A DNA stretch of 64,000 nt, taken from contig NZ_LT629702.1 of the NCBI RefSeq assembly GCF_900103345.1, positions 1,488,001 through 1,552,000 on the forward strand. The letters run 5' to 3'. The DNA comes from Pseudomonas azotoformans (GTDB taxonomy: Bacteria; Pseudomonadota; Gammaproteobacteria; Pseudomonadales; Pseudomonadaceae). The translations under genes were made by a program, and so were the position numbers. The notes under the pieces were generated by a model. It saw nothing but the letters and a program-made list of their open reading frames with translations, did not search any database and was not told the DNA's origin. Below are positions 43,989 to 52,648 of the stretch, piece after piece. The first letter of the stretch is position 1. Every line of letters starts with the position of its first letter.

Positions 43989-44552
43989 TTAGATCTTGCC
44001 GACCAGGTCCAGGGACGGAGCCAGGGTGGCCTCGCCTTCTTTCCACTTGGCTGGGCACACTTCGCCTGGGTGGGCAGCAACGTACTGAGCGGCCTTGATT
44101 TTGCGCAGCAGCTCGGACGCGTCACGGCCAACACCGCCGTCGTTCAGTTCAACGATCTTGATCTGACCTTCCGGGTTGACAACGAAAGTACCGCGGTCTG
44201 CCAGGCCAGCTTCTTCGATCAGTACGTCGAAGTTGCGGGAGATGGTCAGGGTTGGGTCGCCGATCATGGTGTACTGGATCTTGCCAATGGCTGGCGAAGT
44301 GTTGTGCCAGGCAGCGTGGGCAAAGTGGGTGTCGGTGGAAACGCTGTAGATTTCGACGCCCAGCTTCTGGAATTCGGCGTAGTTGTCAGCCAGGTCTTCC
44401 AGCTCGGTTGGGCAAACGAAGGTGAAGTCGGCTGGGTAGAAGAACACAACAGACCACTTGCCTTTCAGGTCAGCGTCAGACACATCTACGAAGTTGCCGT
44501 TTTTGTAGGCGGTAGCTTTGAACGGTTTTACTTGGCTGTTGATGATAGGCAT
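43989..44552 (-). CDS. ahpC: Alkyl hydroperoxide reductase subunit C (peroxiredoxin)
   Basis: The 187-residue 2-Cys peroxiredoxin has the peroxidatic site [11 protein letters not shown] and the resolving cysteine in [10 protein letters not shown]. Length and ends ([19 protein letters not shown]) are those of the AhpC class. It reduces hydrogen peroxide and alkyl peroxides and is recycled by AhpF, encoded next. In pseudomonads OxyR usually controls the pair; I could not identify an OxyR box with confidence in the 144-bp upstream gap. Confidence 0.98.
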   Translation of the reverse strand: MPIINSQVKPFKATAYKNGNFVDVSDADLKGKWSVVFFYPADFTFVCPTELEDLADNYAEFQKLGVEIYSVSTDTHFAHAAWHNTSPAIGKIQYTMIGDPTLTISRNFDVLIEEAGLADRGTFVVNPEGQIKIVELNDGGVGRDASELLRKIKAAQYVAAHPGEVCPAKWKEGEATLAPSLDLVGKI

Positions 44553-44696
44553 CGTTGACTCTCCGTCAGGTTTGTAGAAGGGCTTTGTAAGTTGATGAGG
44601 TGAATCCTACCCACTCTCTACGCCGATGGCTCATTGGCAAACCTGATGCTGACGATTGGTTTTCCCTATCAGGTGACTGTATTAATAGAAGAAATC

Positions 44697-45629
44697 TCAA
44701 AGCAGCGGCTGGCTCGCCAGGGTCATGCCGAGAAAGGGCGTCGCTTCAACATAGCGCATGGCGGATTTCATGTCGCTCCAGCCGACGTAACTCATCAACG
44801 ACTTCAAATCCCAACCGCTGCGATGAGCCCAGGTGGCAAAGCCCCGGCGCAGCGAGTGGCTGGTGTAGTGCTCGGCGGGGATGCCGGCACGCTCCAGGGC
44901 CTGGCGCAGCAACGGGATCACACTGTTGGGGTGCAAGCCCTCCTCCCCCAGGTTGCCCCAGCGATCAATCCCGCGAAACACCGGGCCACGTACCAAAGCC
45001 GAGGCACTGAGCCACTCGCTATAGGCCTGCACCGGGCACAGGCGCAACAGTGCCGGGGTGTGATAGGTCTTGCCGAGATTGTCGCGGTCGCTTTTGCTGC
45101 GGGGTAGGTACAGGCTGATCCCTGCACCGGGCATGGCTTGCACATGCTCGATAGAGAGCCGGCACAGCTCATCGCTGCGAAAGCCACGCCAGAATCCCAC
45201 CAGTATCAGCGCGGTATCACGCTTGGCACGCAGCAATCGGGGCTGGTCCTGTGTTAGCACCGCCTCTTTCGCTTCAGCATCAAGAGAAGCAACGACCTGC
45301 TCCAGATGCTTGAGCTGCAACGGTTCGGCTTGCTTTTCCTGCGCTGGGTGCACAGCACGAATGCCCTTGAGTACCTTGCGCACCACGGGCGCCTTGGTGG
45401 GGTCAGGAAACCCCTGGCTCGTATGCCATTGCGCCAGTGCCGAGAGCCGCAACTTCAGCGTGTTGACTGCCAGCAAACCGGCATGGGCGACCAGATAGCG
45501 CGCCACGCTGTCGCTGGTCGCCGGCAGGAACCCGCCCCAGCTCACTTCGAAATGCTCGATTGCCGCGCGGTAGCTACGCCGCGTGTTATCGCGGGTGGCA
45601 GCGTTGAGGTAACGATCCAGATCGCTCAT
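44697..45629 (-). CDS. Tyrosine recombinase (site-specific integrase)
   Basis: The 310-residue protein has an N-terminal SAM-like core-binding domain (residues 1-95, NTRRSYRAAIEHFEVSWGGF). The complete catalytic set follows: Arg151 (GFRSDEL), Lys179 (RSKSDR), His258 and Arg261 (SHSLRRGF), Trp284 in place of the second His (VGWSD), and nucleophile Tyr293 (RYVEAT). It is therefore probably active. It lies between ahpC and a divergent KfrA-like gene, with no phage or cargo genes, so it is not the end of an obvious island. What it recombines is unknown. Confidence 0.92.
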   Translation of the reverse strand: MSDLDRYLNAATRDNTRRSYRAAIEHFEVSWGGFLPATSDSVARYLVAHAGLLAVNTLKLRLSALAQWHTSQGFPDPTKAPVVRKVLKGIRAVHPAQEKQAEPLQLKHLEQVVASLDAEAKEAVLTQDQPRLLRAKRDTALILVGFWRGFRSDELCRLSIEHVQAMPGAGISLYLPRSKSDRDNLGKTYHTPALLRLCPVQAYSEWLSASALVRGPVFRGIDRWGNLGEEGLHPNSVIPLLRQALERAGIPAEHYTSHSLRRGFATWAHRSGWDLKSLMSYVGWSDMKSAMRYVEATPFLGMTLASQPLL

Positions 45630-45749
45630 CGGAAGCCTATTCGTACTGCTGGTTGCGCTTTCGCGGTTTCACGACGTGTGACACGGGATAATACGCCAAT
45701 ATCCTATCTGTTAAATGATGAATTTAAACAAGTTTTTATACGTGATATA

Positions 45750-45765
45750 GTATGTATATACATAC
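45750..45765. promoter_or_regulatory. Perfect 16-bp palindrome in the integrase/kfrA-like intergenic region
   Basis: GTATGTATATACATAC is fully self-complementary and lies 33 bp before the KfrA-like start in an AT-rich 169-bp gap. ACGTG (45740-45744) and CACGT (45766-45770) flank it. KfrA proteins bind palindromes in their own promoters, so this is the likely operator. Confidence 0.6.
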
Positions 45766-45798
45766 CACGTACCACATTACGAAATCGACGGAGACCCC

Positions 45799-46806
45799 AT
45801 GGCTCGCGGCGGCATCAACAAAGCAGTAGTTCAAACGGCCCGCTTGGCAATCCTCGCTCGCGGCGAGAACCCCAGCATCGACGCAGTGCGTATCGAGATG
45901 GGCAATACCGGCTCGAAAACCACCATTCATCGTTATTTGAAAGAGCTGGATGAAAGCGAAACCCGCACCACCATCACCGAAGCGCCGATCGACGACGAGC
46001 TTGGCGAACTGGTGGCGCGACTAGCCCAGCGCCTGAAAGAGAAAGCCCAGGAGCCAATCGACCTGGCCCTGGCGCAGTTCGAACAGCAGAAGGCCGCCCT
46101 GCTCGCCCAGGTGCAAGCCCTTGAGGAGATCCATGGCCAACTCCAGCAGCAGTTCGATATCCAGGCCGCCGCCCTGACAGAAGAAAGCGCCGCCCTTCAA
46201 ACCGCCAGCACCAGCCTGCAAACCGAGCAAACCCGCAACGCCGGGCTGAGCCAGGCGTGCAGTGACTACGAGCTAAGGATCAACGACAAGGACGAGCAGA
46301 TTCGTTCATTGGAAGAAAAGCACCTGCATGCCCGGGACGCGCTGGAGCATTACCGCAATGCCATAAAAGAGCAGCGCGAGCAGGAACAGCGCCGCCATGA
46401 AGGCCAGTTGCAACAGGTACAGGCAGAACTGCGCCAGGCCCAACAGAACGCCATGGTGCGCCAGGATGAAATCACCCAACTGCATCGCGACAATGAGCGG
46501 CTGTTGATTGAGCATCGGGTGACAGCGAAGGAATTGACCGCACTGCAGGAGCAATCCCGCAAGGATCAGGCCCAGCAACTCAAGCTGACTGAACAGCTAA
46601 GCCTGATTGACAGCGAACGCACCCTGCTTCAGGAGCGCCTGCGGGTAGCGGCGCTGGAGAGCCAGTCATGCCAGGAAGCGCTGGGCGAACAGCAGCACGT
46701 CAATAAAACCCTGGAACTGGCGCTGATCAAGGCCCAGGCCAGTGTCGAGGCGTTGCGCCTGGCTGCCGCCGTTGCAGCGGCGCCAGAGGCAACACCCAAG
46801 GCCTGA
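45799..46806 (+). CDS. KfrA-like DNA-binding protein with long coiled coil
   Basis: The 335-residue protein starts with a KfrA N-terminal DNA-binding domain (MARGGINKAVVQTARLAILA, GNTGSKTTIHRYLKELDES, residues 1-60). From about residue 65 to 325 it is almost pure coiled coil rich in Gln, Glu, Leu and Arg, ending in an Ala-rich tail. Plasmid KfrA proteins bind DNA, repress their own promoter and form filamentous structures that assist partition. GGAG lies before ATG 45799. The divergent recombinase and the palindrome between them suggest a two-gene module; its function is unknown. Confidence 0.87.
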   Translation: MARGGINKAVVQTARLAILARGENPSIDAVRIEMGNTGSKTTIHRYLKELDESETRTTITEAPIDDELGELVARLAQRLKEKAQEPIDLALAQFEQQKAALLAQVQALEEIHGQLQQQFDIQAAALTEESAALQTASTSLQTEQTRNAGLSQACSDYELRINDKDEQIRSLEEKHLHARDALEHYRNAIKEQREQEQRRHEGQLQQVQAELRQAQQNAMVRQDEITQLHRDNERLLIEHRVTAKELTALQEQSRKDQAQQLKLTEQLSLIDSERTLLQERLRVAALESQSCQEALGEQQHVNKTLELALIKAQASVEALRLAAAVAAAPEATPKA

Positions 46807-48165
46807 TCAGCCCGCTACAGGCGTGCGCATGGTGACGAACTCTTCCGCCGCCGTCGGGTGCACGCCGATAGTTTCATCGAAATGCTGCTTGGTCGCGCCC
46901 GCCTTGAGCGCGATCGCCAGGCCCTGCACGATTTCCCCCGCATCCGGGCCGACCATGTGGCAACCCAGCACTTTGTCGGTGTCGGCGTCGACCACCAGCT
47001 TCATCAGGGTCTTTTCCTGGCACTCGGTCAGGGTCAGTTTCATCGGCCGGAAACGGCTTTCGAAGACCTGCACCTTGTGGCCCTTTTCTTTCGCGTCTTC
47101 TTCGGAGAGCCCCACGGTGCCAATGTTCGGCAGGCTGAACACCGCCGTCGGGATCATCTTGTAATCCACCGCACGATACTGCTCAGGCTTGAACAGGCGA
47201 CGCGCCACGGCCATGCCTTCCGCCAGGGCAACCGGGGTCAATTGCACACGACCGATTACATCGCCGATAGCGAGGATCGAGGACTCGGCGGTCTGGTACA
47301 GGTCATCCACCTCAACGAAGCCCCGCTTGTCGAGCTTGACGCCGGTGTTCTCCAACCCCAGGTTATCCAGCATCGGACGCCGCCCCGTGGCGTAGAACAC
47401 GCAATCAGCCTCCAGCACCCGGCCGTCTTTCAGGGTGGCCTTGAGACTGCCATCGGCCTGCTTGTCGATGCGCGCGATGTCGGCATTGAATTGCAGGTCC
47501 AGGCCGCGCTTGGTCAGCTCTTCCTTCAAATGCGTGCGTACCGAACCGTCGAAGCCGCGCAGGAACAGGTCGCCGCGATACAGCAACGAGGTATGGGCAC
47601 CCAGGCCGTGGAAAATACCGGCAAACTCAACAGCGATGTAACCACCGCCGACCACCAGCACACGTTTGGGCAATTCCTTGAGGAAAAACGCTTCATTGGA
47701 GCCAATGGCGTGTTCGTGCCCCGGAATCTCCGGAATCTGCGGCCAACCACCCGTTGCGATCAGGATGTGCTTGGCGGTAAAGCGCTGGCCATTGATTTCG
47801 ACCTGATGCGGGTCCACCAGGCGCGCATGCCCTTCATGCAGGGTCACGCCACTGTTGACCAACAGGTTGCGATAGATGCCATTGAGGCGATTGATCTCGC
47901 GATCCTTGTTGGCGATCAGGGTGGCCCAATCAAAATTCGCCTCGCCCAACGACCAGCCAAAACCGCTGGCCTGCTCAAAATCCTCGGCAAAATGTGCGCC
48001 GTACACCAACAATTTTTTCGGCACGCAGCCGACGTTGACACATGTGCCGCCCAGGTAGCGGCTTTCCGCCACGGCCACCTTGGCACCAAAGCCTGCGGCA
48101 AAACGTGCCGCACGCACACCGCCGGAACCGGCGCCAATTACATACAGGTCAAAATCGTAGGCCAT
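46807..48165 (-). CDS. gorA: Glutathione-disulfide reductase
   Basis: Start ATG 48165 ([20 protein letters not shown]), preceded by GAGGAGAGAG, gives 452 residues. Features are the FAD site, the redox disulfide [14 protein letters not shown], an NADPH site ([13 protein letters not shown]), and the dimer-interface end with the catalytic His-Glu pair ([13 protein letters not shown]). It keeps glutathione reduced with NADPH in the cytoplasm, serving glyoxalase I and peroxide defence nearby. It directly abuts the KfrA-like stop in convergent orientation. Confidence 0.97.
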   Translation of the reverse strand: MAYDFDLYVIGAGSGGVRAARFAAGFGAKVAVAESRYLGGTCVNVGCVPKKLLVYGAHFAEDFEQASGFGWSLGEANFDWATLIANKDREINRLNGIYRNLLVNSGVTLHEGHARLVDPHQVEINGQRFTAKHILIATGGWPQIPEIPGHEHAIGSNEAFFLKELPKRVLVVGGGYIAVEFAGIFHGLGAHTSLLYRGDLFLRGFDGSVRTHLKEELTKRGLDLQFNADIARIDKQADGSLKATLKDGRVLEADCVFYATGRRPMLDNLGLENTGVKLDKRGFVEVDDLYQTAESSILAIGDVIGRVQLTPVALAEGMAVARRLFKPEQYRAVDYKMIPTAVFSLPNIGTVGLSEEDAKEKGHKVQVFESRFRPMKLTLTECQEKTLMKLVVDADTDKVLGCHMVGPDAGEIVQGLAIALKAGATKQHFDETIGVHPTAAEEFVTMRTPVAG

Positions 48166-48218
48166 TTCTCTCTCCTCGGCAGGCAACCAGCATACCGACT
48201 TACATGGGGCTGAAAAAC

Positions 48219-48247
48219 GAAAAAGCCACCCGAAGGTGGCTTTTTTG
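48219..48247 (-). terminator. Intrinsic terminator downstream of galU
   Basis: AAAAAGCCACC (48220-48230) and GGTGGCTTTTTT (48235-48246) form a stem over a CGAA tetraloop, with runs usable on both strands. It separates galU from gorA, both on the minus strand. Confidence 0.92.
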
Positions 48248-48270
48248 GAACAGGCTGCTTACACGGTGAA

Positions 48271-49110
48271 TCAGTAAGCCTTGCCAGTCTTGTAGAAGTG
48301 CTCGTAGCAGAAGTTGGTCGCCTCGATGTAACCCTCGGCGCCACCGCAGTCGAAACGACGACCCTTGAATTTGTAGGCAATCACACAGCCGTCTTTGGCT
48401 TGCTTCAACAGGGCGTCGGTGATCTGGATCTCGCCACCCTTGCCTGGCTCGGTTTCCTCGATCAACTTGAAGATGTCCGGAGTCAGAATGTAACGACCGA
48501 TGATCGCCAGGTTCGACGGAGCATCTTCCGGCGCCGGCTTCTCGACCATGTCACGTACGCGGATCAGGCCATCACCGATGTCGTCGCCGGCAATCACGCC
48601 ATACTTGTTGGTTTCCTGAGGGTCGACCTCCTGGACCGCAACGATGGTGCAACGATACTTCTGGTACAGCTTGACCATCTGGGTCAGTACGCCGTCGCCT
48701 TCCAGGTTCACACACAGGTCATCCGCCAGGACCACGGCGAACGGTTCGTCACCGATGAGCGGGCGGCCGGTCAAGATCGCGTGACCGAGGCCTTTCATCT
48801 GGGTCTGGCGGGTGTAGGAGAACGAGCACTCGTCCAGCAGTTTGCGGATGCCGACCAGGTATTTTTCCTTGTCGGTGCCCTTGATCTGGTTTTCCAGCTC
48901 GTAGCTGATGTCGAAGTGGTCTTCCAGCGCGCGCTTACCACGGCCGGTCACGATGGAAATTTCGTTCAAACCGGCATCCAGTGCCTCTTCGACGCCGTAC
49001 TGAATCAGTGGCTTGTTCACCACCGGCAGCATCTCTTTGGGCATGGCCTTGGTCGCTGGCAAGAAGCGAGTGCCGTAACCGGCTGCTGGGAACAAGCATT
49101 TCTTGATCAT
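48271..49110 (-). CDS. galU: UTP-glucose-1-phosphate uridylyltransferase
   Basis: The 279-residue enzyme has the nucleotidyltransferase opening KKCLFPAAGYGTRFLPATKA, the substrate loop MLPVVNKPLIQYGVEEA, and the metal site VVLADDLCVN. It makes UDP-glucose from UTP and glucose-1-phosphate, needed for LPS core, exopolysaccharides and trehalose or galactose metabolism. Length is normal. It is a single gene with its own terminator. Confidence 0.97.
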   Translation of the reverse strand: MIKKCLFPAAGYGTRFLPATKAMPKEMLPVVNKPLIQYGVEEALDAGLNEISIVTGRGKRALEDHFDISYELENQIKGTDKEKYLVGIRKLLDECSFSYTRQTQMKGLGHAILTGRPLIGDEPFAVVLADDLCVNLEGDGVLTQMVKLYQKYRCTIVAVQEVDPQETNKYGVIAGDDIGDGLIRVRDMVEKPAPEDAPSNLAIIGRYILTPDIFKLIEETEPGKGGEIQITDALLKQAKDGCVIAYKFKGRRFDCGGAEGYIEATNFCYEHFYKTGKAY

Positions 49111-49420
49111 ATGGGTCCTTACAAAGGGCTGTGCGTACGGAATTCGGCGCAGTCTAATCAGGCCGCAGTCACCTTACAATGGGTCCTGCTGGCGTTGCGA
49201 TGTCATCATAGAGAAAAAATGTCGGCGTAAGTTCCGCGCATCTTACGAAGCGCATCGGCACCGGCACGGCCAAAAAAGCCTGCACCTCCGTATTTCCAAG
49301 GGCTACGACCTTTTTAGCATGCTTTTACGGCTGCAACACTGACCTAGAATAACTTGCGCGTGCCCGCGACATTTGGCGCTATCATTAGGCCCTTGAACCA
49401 GACCACGAGATACTTGATAG
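49111..49420. other. 310-bp intergenic region with two outward-facing promoters expected
   Basis: The gap separates galU (minus) from a 61-residue gene (plus). An open frame at 49103-49342 has poor codon use and no ribosome site, so I do not call a gene. I see no repeat, hairpin or RNA gene here; it should hold the promoters and 5' leaders of the two flanking genes. Confidence 0.5.
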
Positions 49421-49606
49421 ATGTCAGAACCAAAAGGCGTGAACGGCTACCTGATCACCAAGCGAGCGGACGGTTGGCACCTGATCAACTTCCACGGCGA
49501 CAGCGTCGCCGGCGCATTCGCCAGCGAAAGCCAGGCTATCGCTGTAGCTGAGGTGTTTGTGGATGAAGCGGGCCACGCTTCGAGCAAACGGCCCAAGGGC
49601 AAGTAA
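49421..49606 (+). CDS. Small conserved-looking protein, 61 residues
   Basis: The product (MSEPKGVNGYLITKRADGWH, then SVAGAFASESQAIAVAEVFV and a basic end) resembles small DUF2188-like folds: a beta hairpin around a Gly-Trp-His turn followed by a helix. No signal peptide or metal motif is visible. It is followed at once by a good terminator, which supports its being a real gene. I cannot assign a function. Confidence 0.75.
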   Translation: MSEPKGVNGYLITKRADGWHLINFHGDSVAGAFASESQAIAVAEVFVDEAGHASSKRPKGK

Positions 49607-49627
49607 ACGTCAACGCCCTGTGCAAAA

Positions 49628-49651
49628 GGCCCCGGTGAACGGGGCTTTTTT
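49628..49651 (+). terminator. Intrinsic terminator after the 61-residue gene
   Basis: GCCCCG (49629-49634) pairs with CGGGGC (49640-49645), followed by six T residues. Confidence 0.9.
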
Positions 49652-49748
49652 GTGTTTGTCTGTACGTAGATGGCAGTTCGCTATAATCTCGCCGAAACGC
49701 CCCACGACAGTGTCAGCGCCCTTCCAACACCCTCGATGATGAACCTAC

Positions 49749-50030
49749 ATGAACAAGATTCTGGCACTGACTGCAGCACTGGCGCTCGCCGGATGCACCA
49801 CCACCTCTGACGTCTACCTGAAAAACGGTGAGCAAGGCCTGACCATCGACTGCTCGGGTGAAGCCAATTCCTGGGCCAGTTGCTATGAAAAGGCCGACGC
49901 TTCTTGCGCAGGCACCGGTTACCGTATCGTCGGCACCGAAGGCACACCTTCGCTCAAGGAAAGTGAAAAGACCCTGGGCCAGGACGTCGGCAACTTCAAA
50001 AGCCGTAGTGTCGTGGTGGTGTGCAAGTAA
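49749..50030 (+). CDS. Small lipoprotein, 93 residues
   Basis: The N-terminus MNKILALTAALALAGCTTTS is a lipoprotein signal with lipidated Cys15. The mature part has four more cysteines (IDCSGE, ASCYEKADASCAG, VVVCK), likely forming two disulfides in the periplasm. The composition recalls small Pseudomonas envelope lipoproteins of unknown role. The gene is preceded by the terminator of its left neighbour and is convergent with the next gene. Confidence 0.85.
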   Translation: MNKILALTAALALAGCTTTSDVYLKNGEQGLTIDCSGEANSWASCYEKADASCAGTGYRIVGTEGTPSLKESEKTLGQDVGNFKSRSVVVVCK

Positions 50031-50039
50031 GCGTCGCGG

Positions 50040-50270
50040 CTACAGCTGGATATCGGCGAACTTGATACCCAGGCCACGAATGGTCTCCACCAAGTCATCC
50101 AGCCGTGGGAAAGACTCGACTTCATCCTGATCGTCCACCAGGAAAAAGCTGCGGCCGCCGCTTTTCTTGAAGAATACGATCCACTCCCCCAAGTCGGCCG
50201 GATTCTGAATGATATGAGTGGCTGATATCTGGCCTTCGGCCTGGCGAGCCCTGACGTGTTCACGCTTCAT
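50040..50270 (-). CDS. Hypothetical protein, 76 residues
   Basis: Start ATG 50270 (MKREHVRARQAEGQISATHI), preceded by GGAAG, is preferred over an upstream frame that runs through a terminator. The protein has the segment GEWIVFFKKSGGRSFFLVDD and an acidic end (LDDLVETIRGLGIKFADIQL), and looks like a small soluble alpha/beta protein. I do not recognise a family. It sits downstream of the tsdA terminator on the same strand. Confidence 0.72.
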   Translation of the reverse strand: MKREHVRARQAEGQISATHIIQNPADLGEWIVFFKKSGGRSFFLVDDQDEVESFPRLDDLVETIRGLGIKFADIQL

Positions 50271-50285
50271 AAAAGACTTCCCGAA

Positions 50286-50328
50286 AAAACAAATGCCGCA
50301 CAAACCGAGGGTTTGCGCGGCATTTTTG
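50286..50328 (-). terminator. Intrinsic terminator of the tsdBA operon
   Basis: A 15-bp stem (50292-50306 against 50310-50324), with one position paired only on the minus strand as G-U, is flanked by an A-run at 50284-50289 that reads as T-run on the minus strand. It ends transcripts from the cytochrome operon. Confidence 0.88.
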
Positions 50329-50346
50329 CATTGAATGGCCGAGAGT

Positions 50347-51264
50347 TTAACGGATGCCCTGCCCAATCAGCACGCCTTCTACGGTTTGGCCGTAGAGATT
50401 GATGCCGTCATTGGCGTGGAATTTAACCCGAGTCTTCTCCACCGAGCCGTCAACTAGCCGCGGGTCCTGCGGTCGTTCGTGGCTGTTGACGTAGGCCGCA
50501 ACGTCCCACGCTTGCTGGTCGCTCAGGCTGCCGCCCTTGCCCAATGGCATGTTGTGCTTGATGAAGGACGCCGCCGTATTGATGCGGTGCATGCCGGCGC
50601 CCCAATTGTAGGAATCCTTACCCCACAACGGTGGCATCACGTAGCTGTCACCGACCTTCTGGCCCTGACCTTCGACGCCATGGCAGACCGCGCATTGCCC
50701 TTTGTACACCTCGGCGCCTTGGGCGATGTCGTAACCCTTGGCCGGCTGCGCCACGTCGGGATAACCCCGGCCCGGCAACTCAACGCCTAAAGGCGCCTTA
50801 CTGGCCAGCCAGTAGGCATACACCGACAGTGCAGTGATTTCGGGGCTGTCAGCGGCCGGCGGCGTACCGCCATTCATGCTGAACTGGAAACATCCCTGCA
50901 ATCGCTCGGCAAAGGTATTGACCTTGTCGTTCTTCTTTCGGTACGCCGGGTACATCGGGTAAGCCGCCCACAACGGCGCCGAATTGGCCAGGCGCCCCTG
51001 GTCCAGGTGGCAATTGCTGCAATTGAGCCCGTTGCCGACAAATTTCGGCGCCAGACGCCGGGTATCCACGAACAGCGCATAGCCATCCTTGACCAGCTTG
51101 CCGTAGGCGTTGTCGGGCAGCTCACTTTCCTGAGGTGGCTGGAATTGAGTGACCGGTGCGTGGCCAGCGACAGGTTGCAACTGCGATTGGTCTTCCATCG
51201 CGATCGTGGCCGCGTGGGCGGACGGCATGCCCAACAGACCCAAGGCCAATATCAGCGGACTCAT
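50347..51264 (-). CDS. tsdA: Diheme thiosulfate dehydrogenase / tetrathionate reductase TsdA-like
   Basis: Start ATG 51264 overlaps the upstream stop (ATGA). The 305-residue periplasmic protein has a signal peptide, heme motif CSNCH (Cys82-His86), and the TsdA hallmark RLQGCFQFSMNG with Cys125, the probable axial heme ligand that marks TsdA. A second heme motif CAVCH lies at 191-195, with Met210 as candidate distal ligand. TsdA joins two thiosulfates to tetrathionate or does the reverse. The adjacent diheme partner fits TsdB as in P. stutzeri. Confidence 0.8.
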   Translation of the reverse strand: MSPLILALGLLGMPSAHAATIAMEDQSQLQPVAGHAPVTQFQPPQESELPDNAYGKLVKDGYALFVDTRRLAPKFVGNGLNCSNCHLDQGRLANSAPLWAAYPMYPAYRKKNDKVNTFAERLQGCFQFSMNGGTPPAADSPEITALSVYAYWLASKAPLGVELPGRGYPDVAQPAKGYDIAQGAEVYKGQCAVCHGVEGQGQKVGDSYVMPPLWGKDSYNWGAGMHRINTAASFIKHNMPLGKGGSLSDQQAWDVAAYVNSHERPQDPRLVDGSVEKTRVKFHANDGINLYGQTVEGVLIGQGIR

Positions 51265-51911
51265 GGCTTGGCCTCCCACTTCAACGCTGCGAAATACTGG
51301 GCGACACCCTGCACTTCTGCCGGGGTCAGGGCTTTGGCGATATGCCCCATCAAGTCATTCGGATCATTGTGACGGGTTCCGTTTTGCCAAGCCGTCAACT
51401 GGGCCGCCAAGTAAGCGGCAGGCTGACCGGCCAACGGTGGAAACGCATCGCCGACACCCGTACCAGCTGGGCCATGACAACTGGCACACGCTGGAATTTG
51501 CCGCTCCCACGCCCCCTGCTGCGCGAGTTTTTGCGCAGCGTCGACAGGCATCTCGCTGCGATGAACCGCTTGCGGGACCGCGCCAGGCATGACCGCCAGC
51601 GCCTGACTGACCGCGTCGATTTCAGCGTCGGTGAGCGCAGTCGCCAAGGGTTGCATCACCGGGTTGGCGCGACTGCCGCGCTTGAAGTCTTCCAGTTGTT
51701 TACGCAGGTAGGGTGCAGGCAAGCCCGCCAACCGGGGGAAACCCGCTGCGGCCAGCCCTCCACCATCGGCACCGTGGCAGGCGACACAGGGCATGGCGCC
51801 GGGCTGCGAACCGCCTTCGGTGAAGATCTTCTTCCCATCCAACGCGCTGGCATTGCCCAGTAGCAACATCAGCGCACTGCCCACCAGTACTCGTTCCAGA
51901 GACATCATCAC
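51261..51911 (-). CDS. tsdB: Diheme cytochrome c4-like electron carrier (TsdB-like)
   Basis: The 216-residue exported protein has a signal peptide ending near residue 23 and two c-type domains. The heme motifs are CVACH (42-46) and CASCH (142-146), each followed by FPRLAG or FPPLAG and the pattern LTDAEIDAVSQ or LTPAEVQGVAQ. This is the tandem cytochrome c4 layout. Overlap with tsdA suggests it accepts electrons from thiosulfate oxidation and passes them to a terminal oxidase. Family is certain; the TsdB role is inferred from position. Confidence 0.82.
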   Translation of the reverse strand: MMMSLERVLVGSALMLLLGNASALDGKKIFTEGGSQPGAMPCVACHGADGGGLAAAGFPRLAGLPAPYLRKQLEDFKRGSRANPVMQPLATALTDAEIDAVSQALAVMPGAVPQAVHRSEMPVDAAQKLAQQGAWERQIPACASCHGPAGTGVGDAFPPLAGQPAAYLAAQLTAWQNGTRHNDPNDLMGHIAKALTPAEVQGVAQYFAALKWEAKP

Positions 51912-51933
51912 GACTCCATTTTTATAGTTATAT

Positions 51934-51956
51934 GCTTAGGCGTTTATGGCATAAGC
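51934..51956. promoter_or_regulatory. Inverted repeat upstream of the tsdBA operon
   Basis: GCTTAGGC (51934-51941) and GCATAAGC (51949-51956) are inverted with 7 of 8 matches around a 7-base centre, 23 bp before the tsdB start codon. It could be an operator; no regulator gene lies beside it. Confidence 0.35.
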
Positions 51957-52011
51957 CTACAAATGGTAGGGGAATGAGCCCCTCGCGACAACTCCCAAAA
52001 CGCGCCATCAA

Positions 52012-52051
52012 AAAAAGCCCGGCCCCACAATGGCGGGGCCAGGCTTTTTGA
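52012..52051 (-). terminator. Intrinsic terminator downstream of the 117-residue lipoprotein gene
   Basis: GGCCCC (52021-52026) pairs with GGGGCC (52035-52040), extended by AGCC/GGCT, and an A-run on the left gives a T-run on the minus strand. Confidence 0.85.
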
Positions 52052-52081
52052 TCGGATTCGAAGTGGCTGGGTAAAACGGCG

Positions 52082-52435
52082 TTATGAGCCGGAAATGCAC
52101 TCTTCACCGGCCTTCTTCACATCACCGGGACGGATCGGCACATTGGACATGCTCTCGTAGAGCTTGATACTGCTACCACTGGAACGGTCTTCGATCTCGA
52201 AAATCGCCGACGGGTCAGCCGAGAATTTCTGCGGCACGATCACCTGCACACCGTCCTTATGGGGCTCGATCTGCGGCGGGCGGCGCGTGGCGGATAGTTT
52301 GCGCACGACACAGGCAGCATATTCCTGCGGCTTCTTCCCGGAAATGACCGCTAGGGTCGGCGGGGTCTGCTTGATATCTGCAACCGAAGCACACCCACCA
52401 ATCGCCAAGGCCAGAACCAACACACTCCACTTCAT
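52082..52435 (-). CDS. Small lipoprotein, 117 residues
   Basis: A lipobox is plain (MKWSVLVLALAIGGCASVAD, lipidated Cys15). The mature part has a Cys pair (YAACVV, EECISGS) and beta-type segments (DGVQVIVPQKFSADPSAIFE, SSGSSIKLYESMSNV). It looks like a small outer- or inner-membrane lipoprotein of Pseudomonas; I do not know its role. It is a single gene with its own terminator. Confidence 0.82.
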   Translation of the reverse strand: MKWSVLVLALAIGGCASVADIKQTPPTLAVISGKKPQEYAACVVRKLSATRRPPQIEPHKDGVQVIVPQKFSADPSAIFEIEDRSSGSSIKLYESMSNVPIRPGDVKKAGEECISGS

Positions 52436-52648
52436 ACAAAACCTCCGATAAAGATCCTACGACAGCGGGGATGGTATTTTTCTCCCGCCCACGTAGGATT
52501 TATCCCTGATAACTCGGTAAATAACTGTTTTAAATTGTCGACGTCGTTGAAGACGGGCCGATAATAAACGCGCTGGGGCTGATAAACTCCATCTTAACCT
52601 ACGTATCGTTCTGATTTTTCAGAAAAAGCCCTTCTGGAGACACCCCCC

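Noticed and set aside
42295..44552. Possible broken ahpCF operon because of the terminator between the genes
   Set aside because: Both genes are full length with intact redox motifs; the terminator is a common arrangement that only lowers ahpF expression.
44697..46806. Integrase as the edge of a prophage or genomic island
   Set aside because: Core genes (ahpC, gorA, galU) lie directly on both sides, no tRNA or direct-repeat attachment site was seen, and no phage or cargo genes are present.
49103..49342. 79-codon frame in the galU upstream gap
   Set aside because: Poor composition, no ribosome site, and overlap with the galU start.
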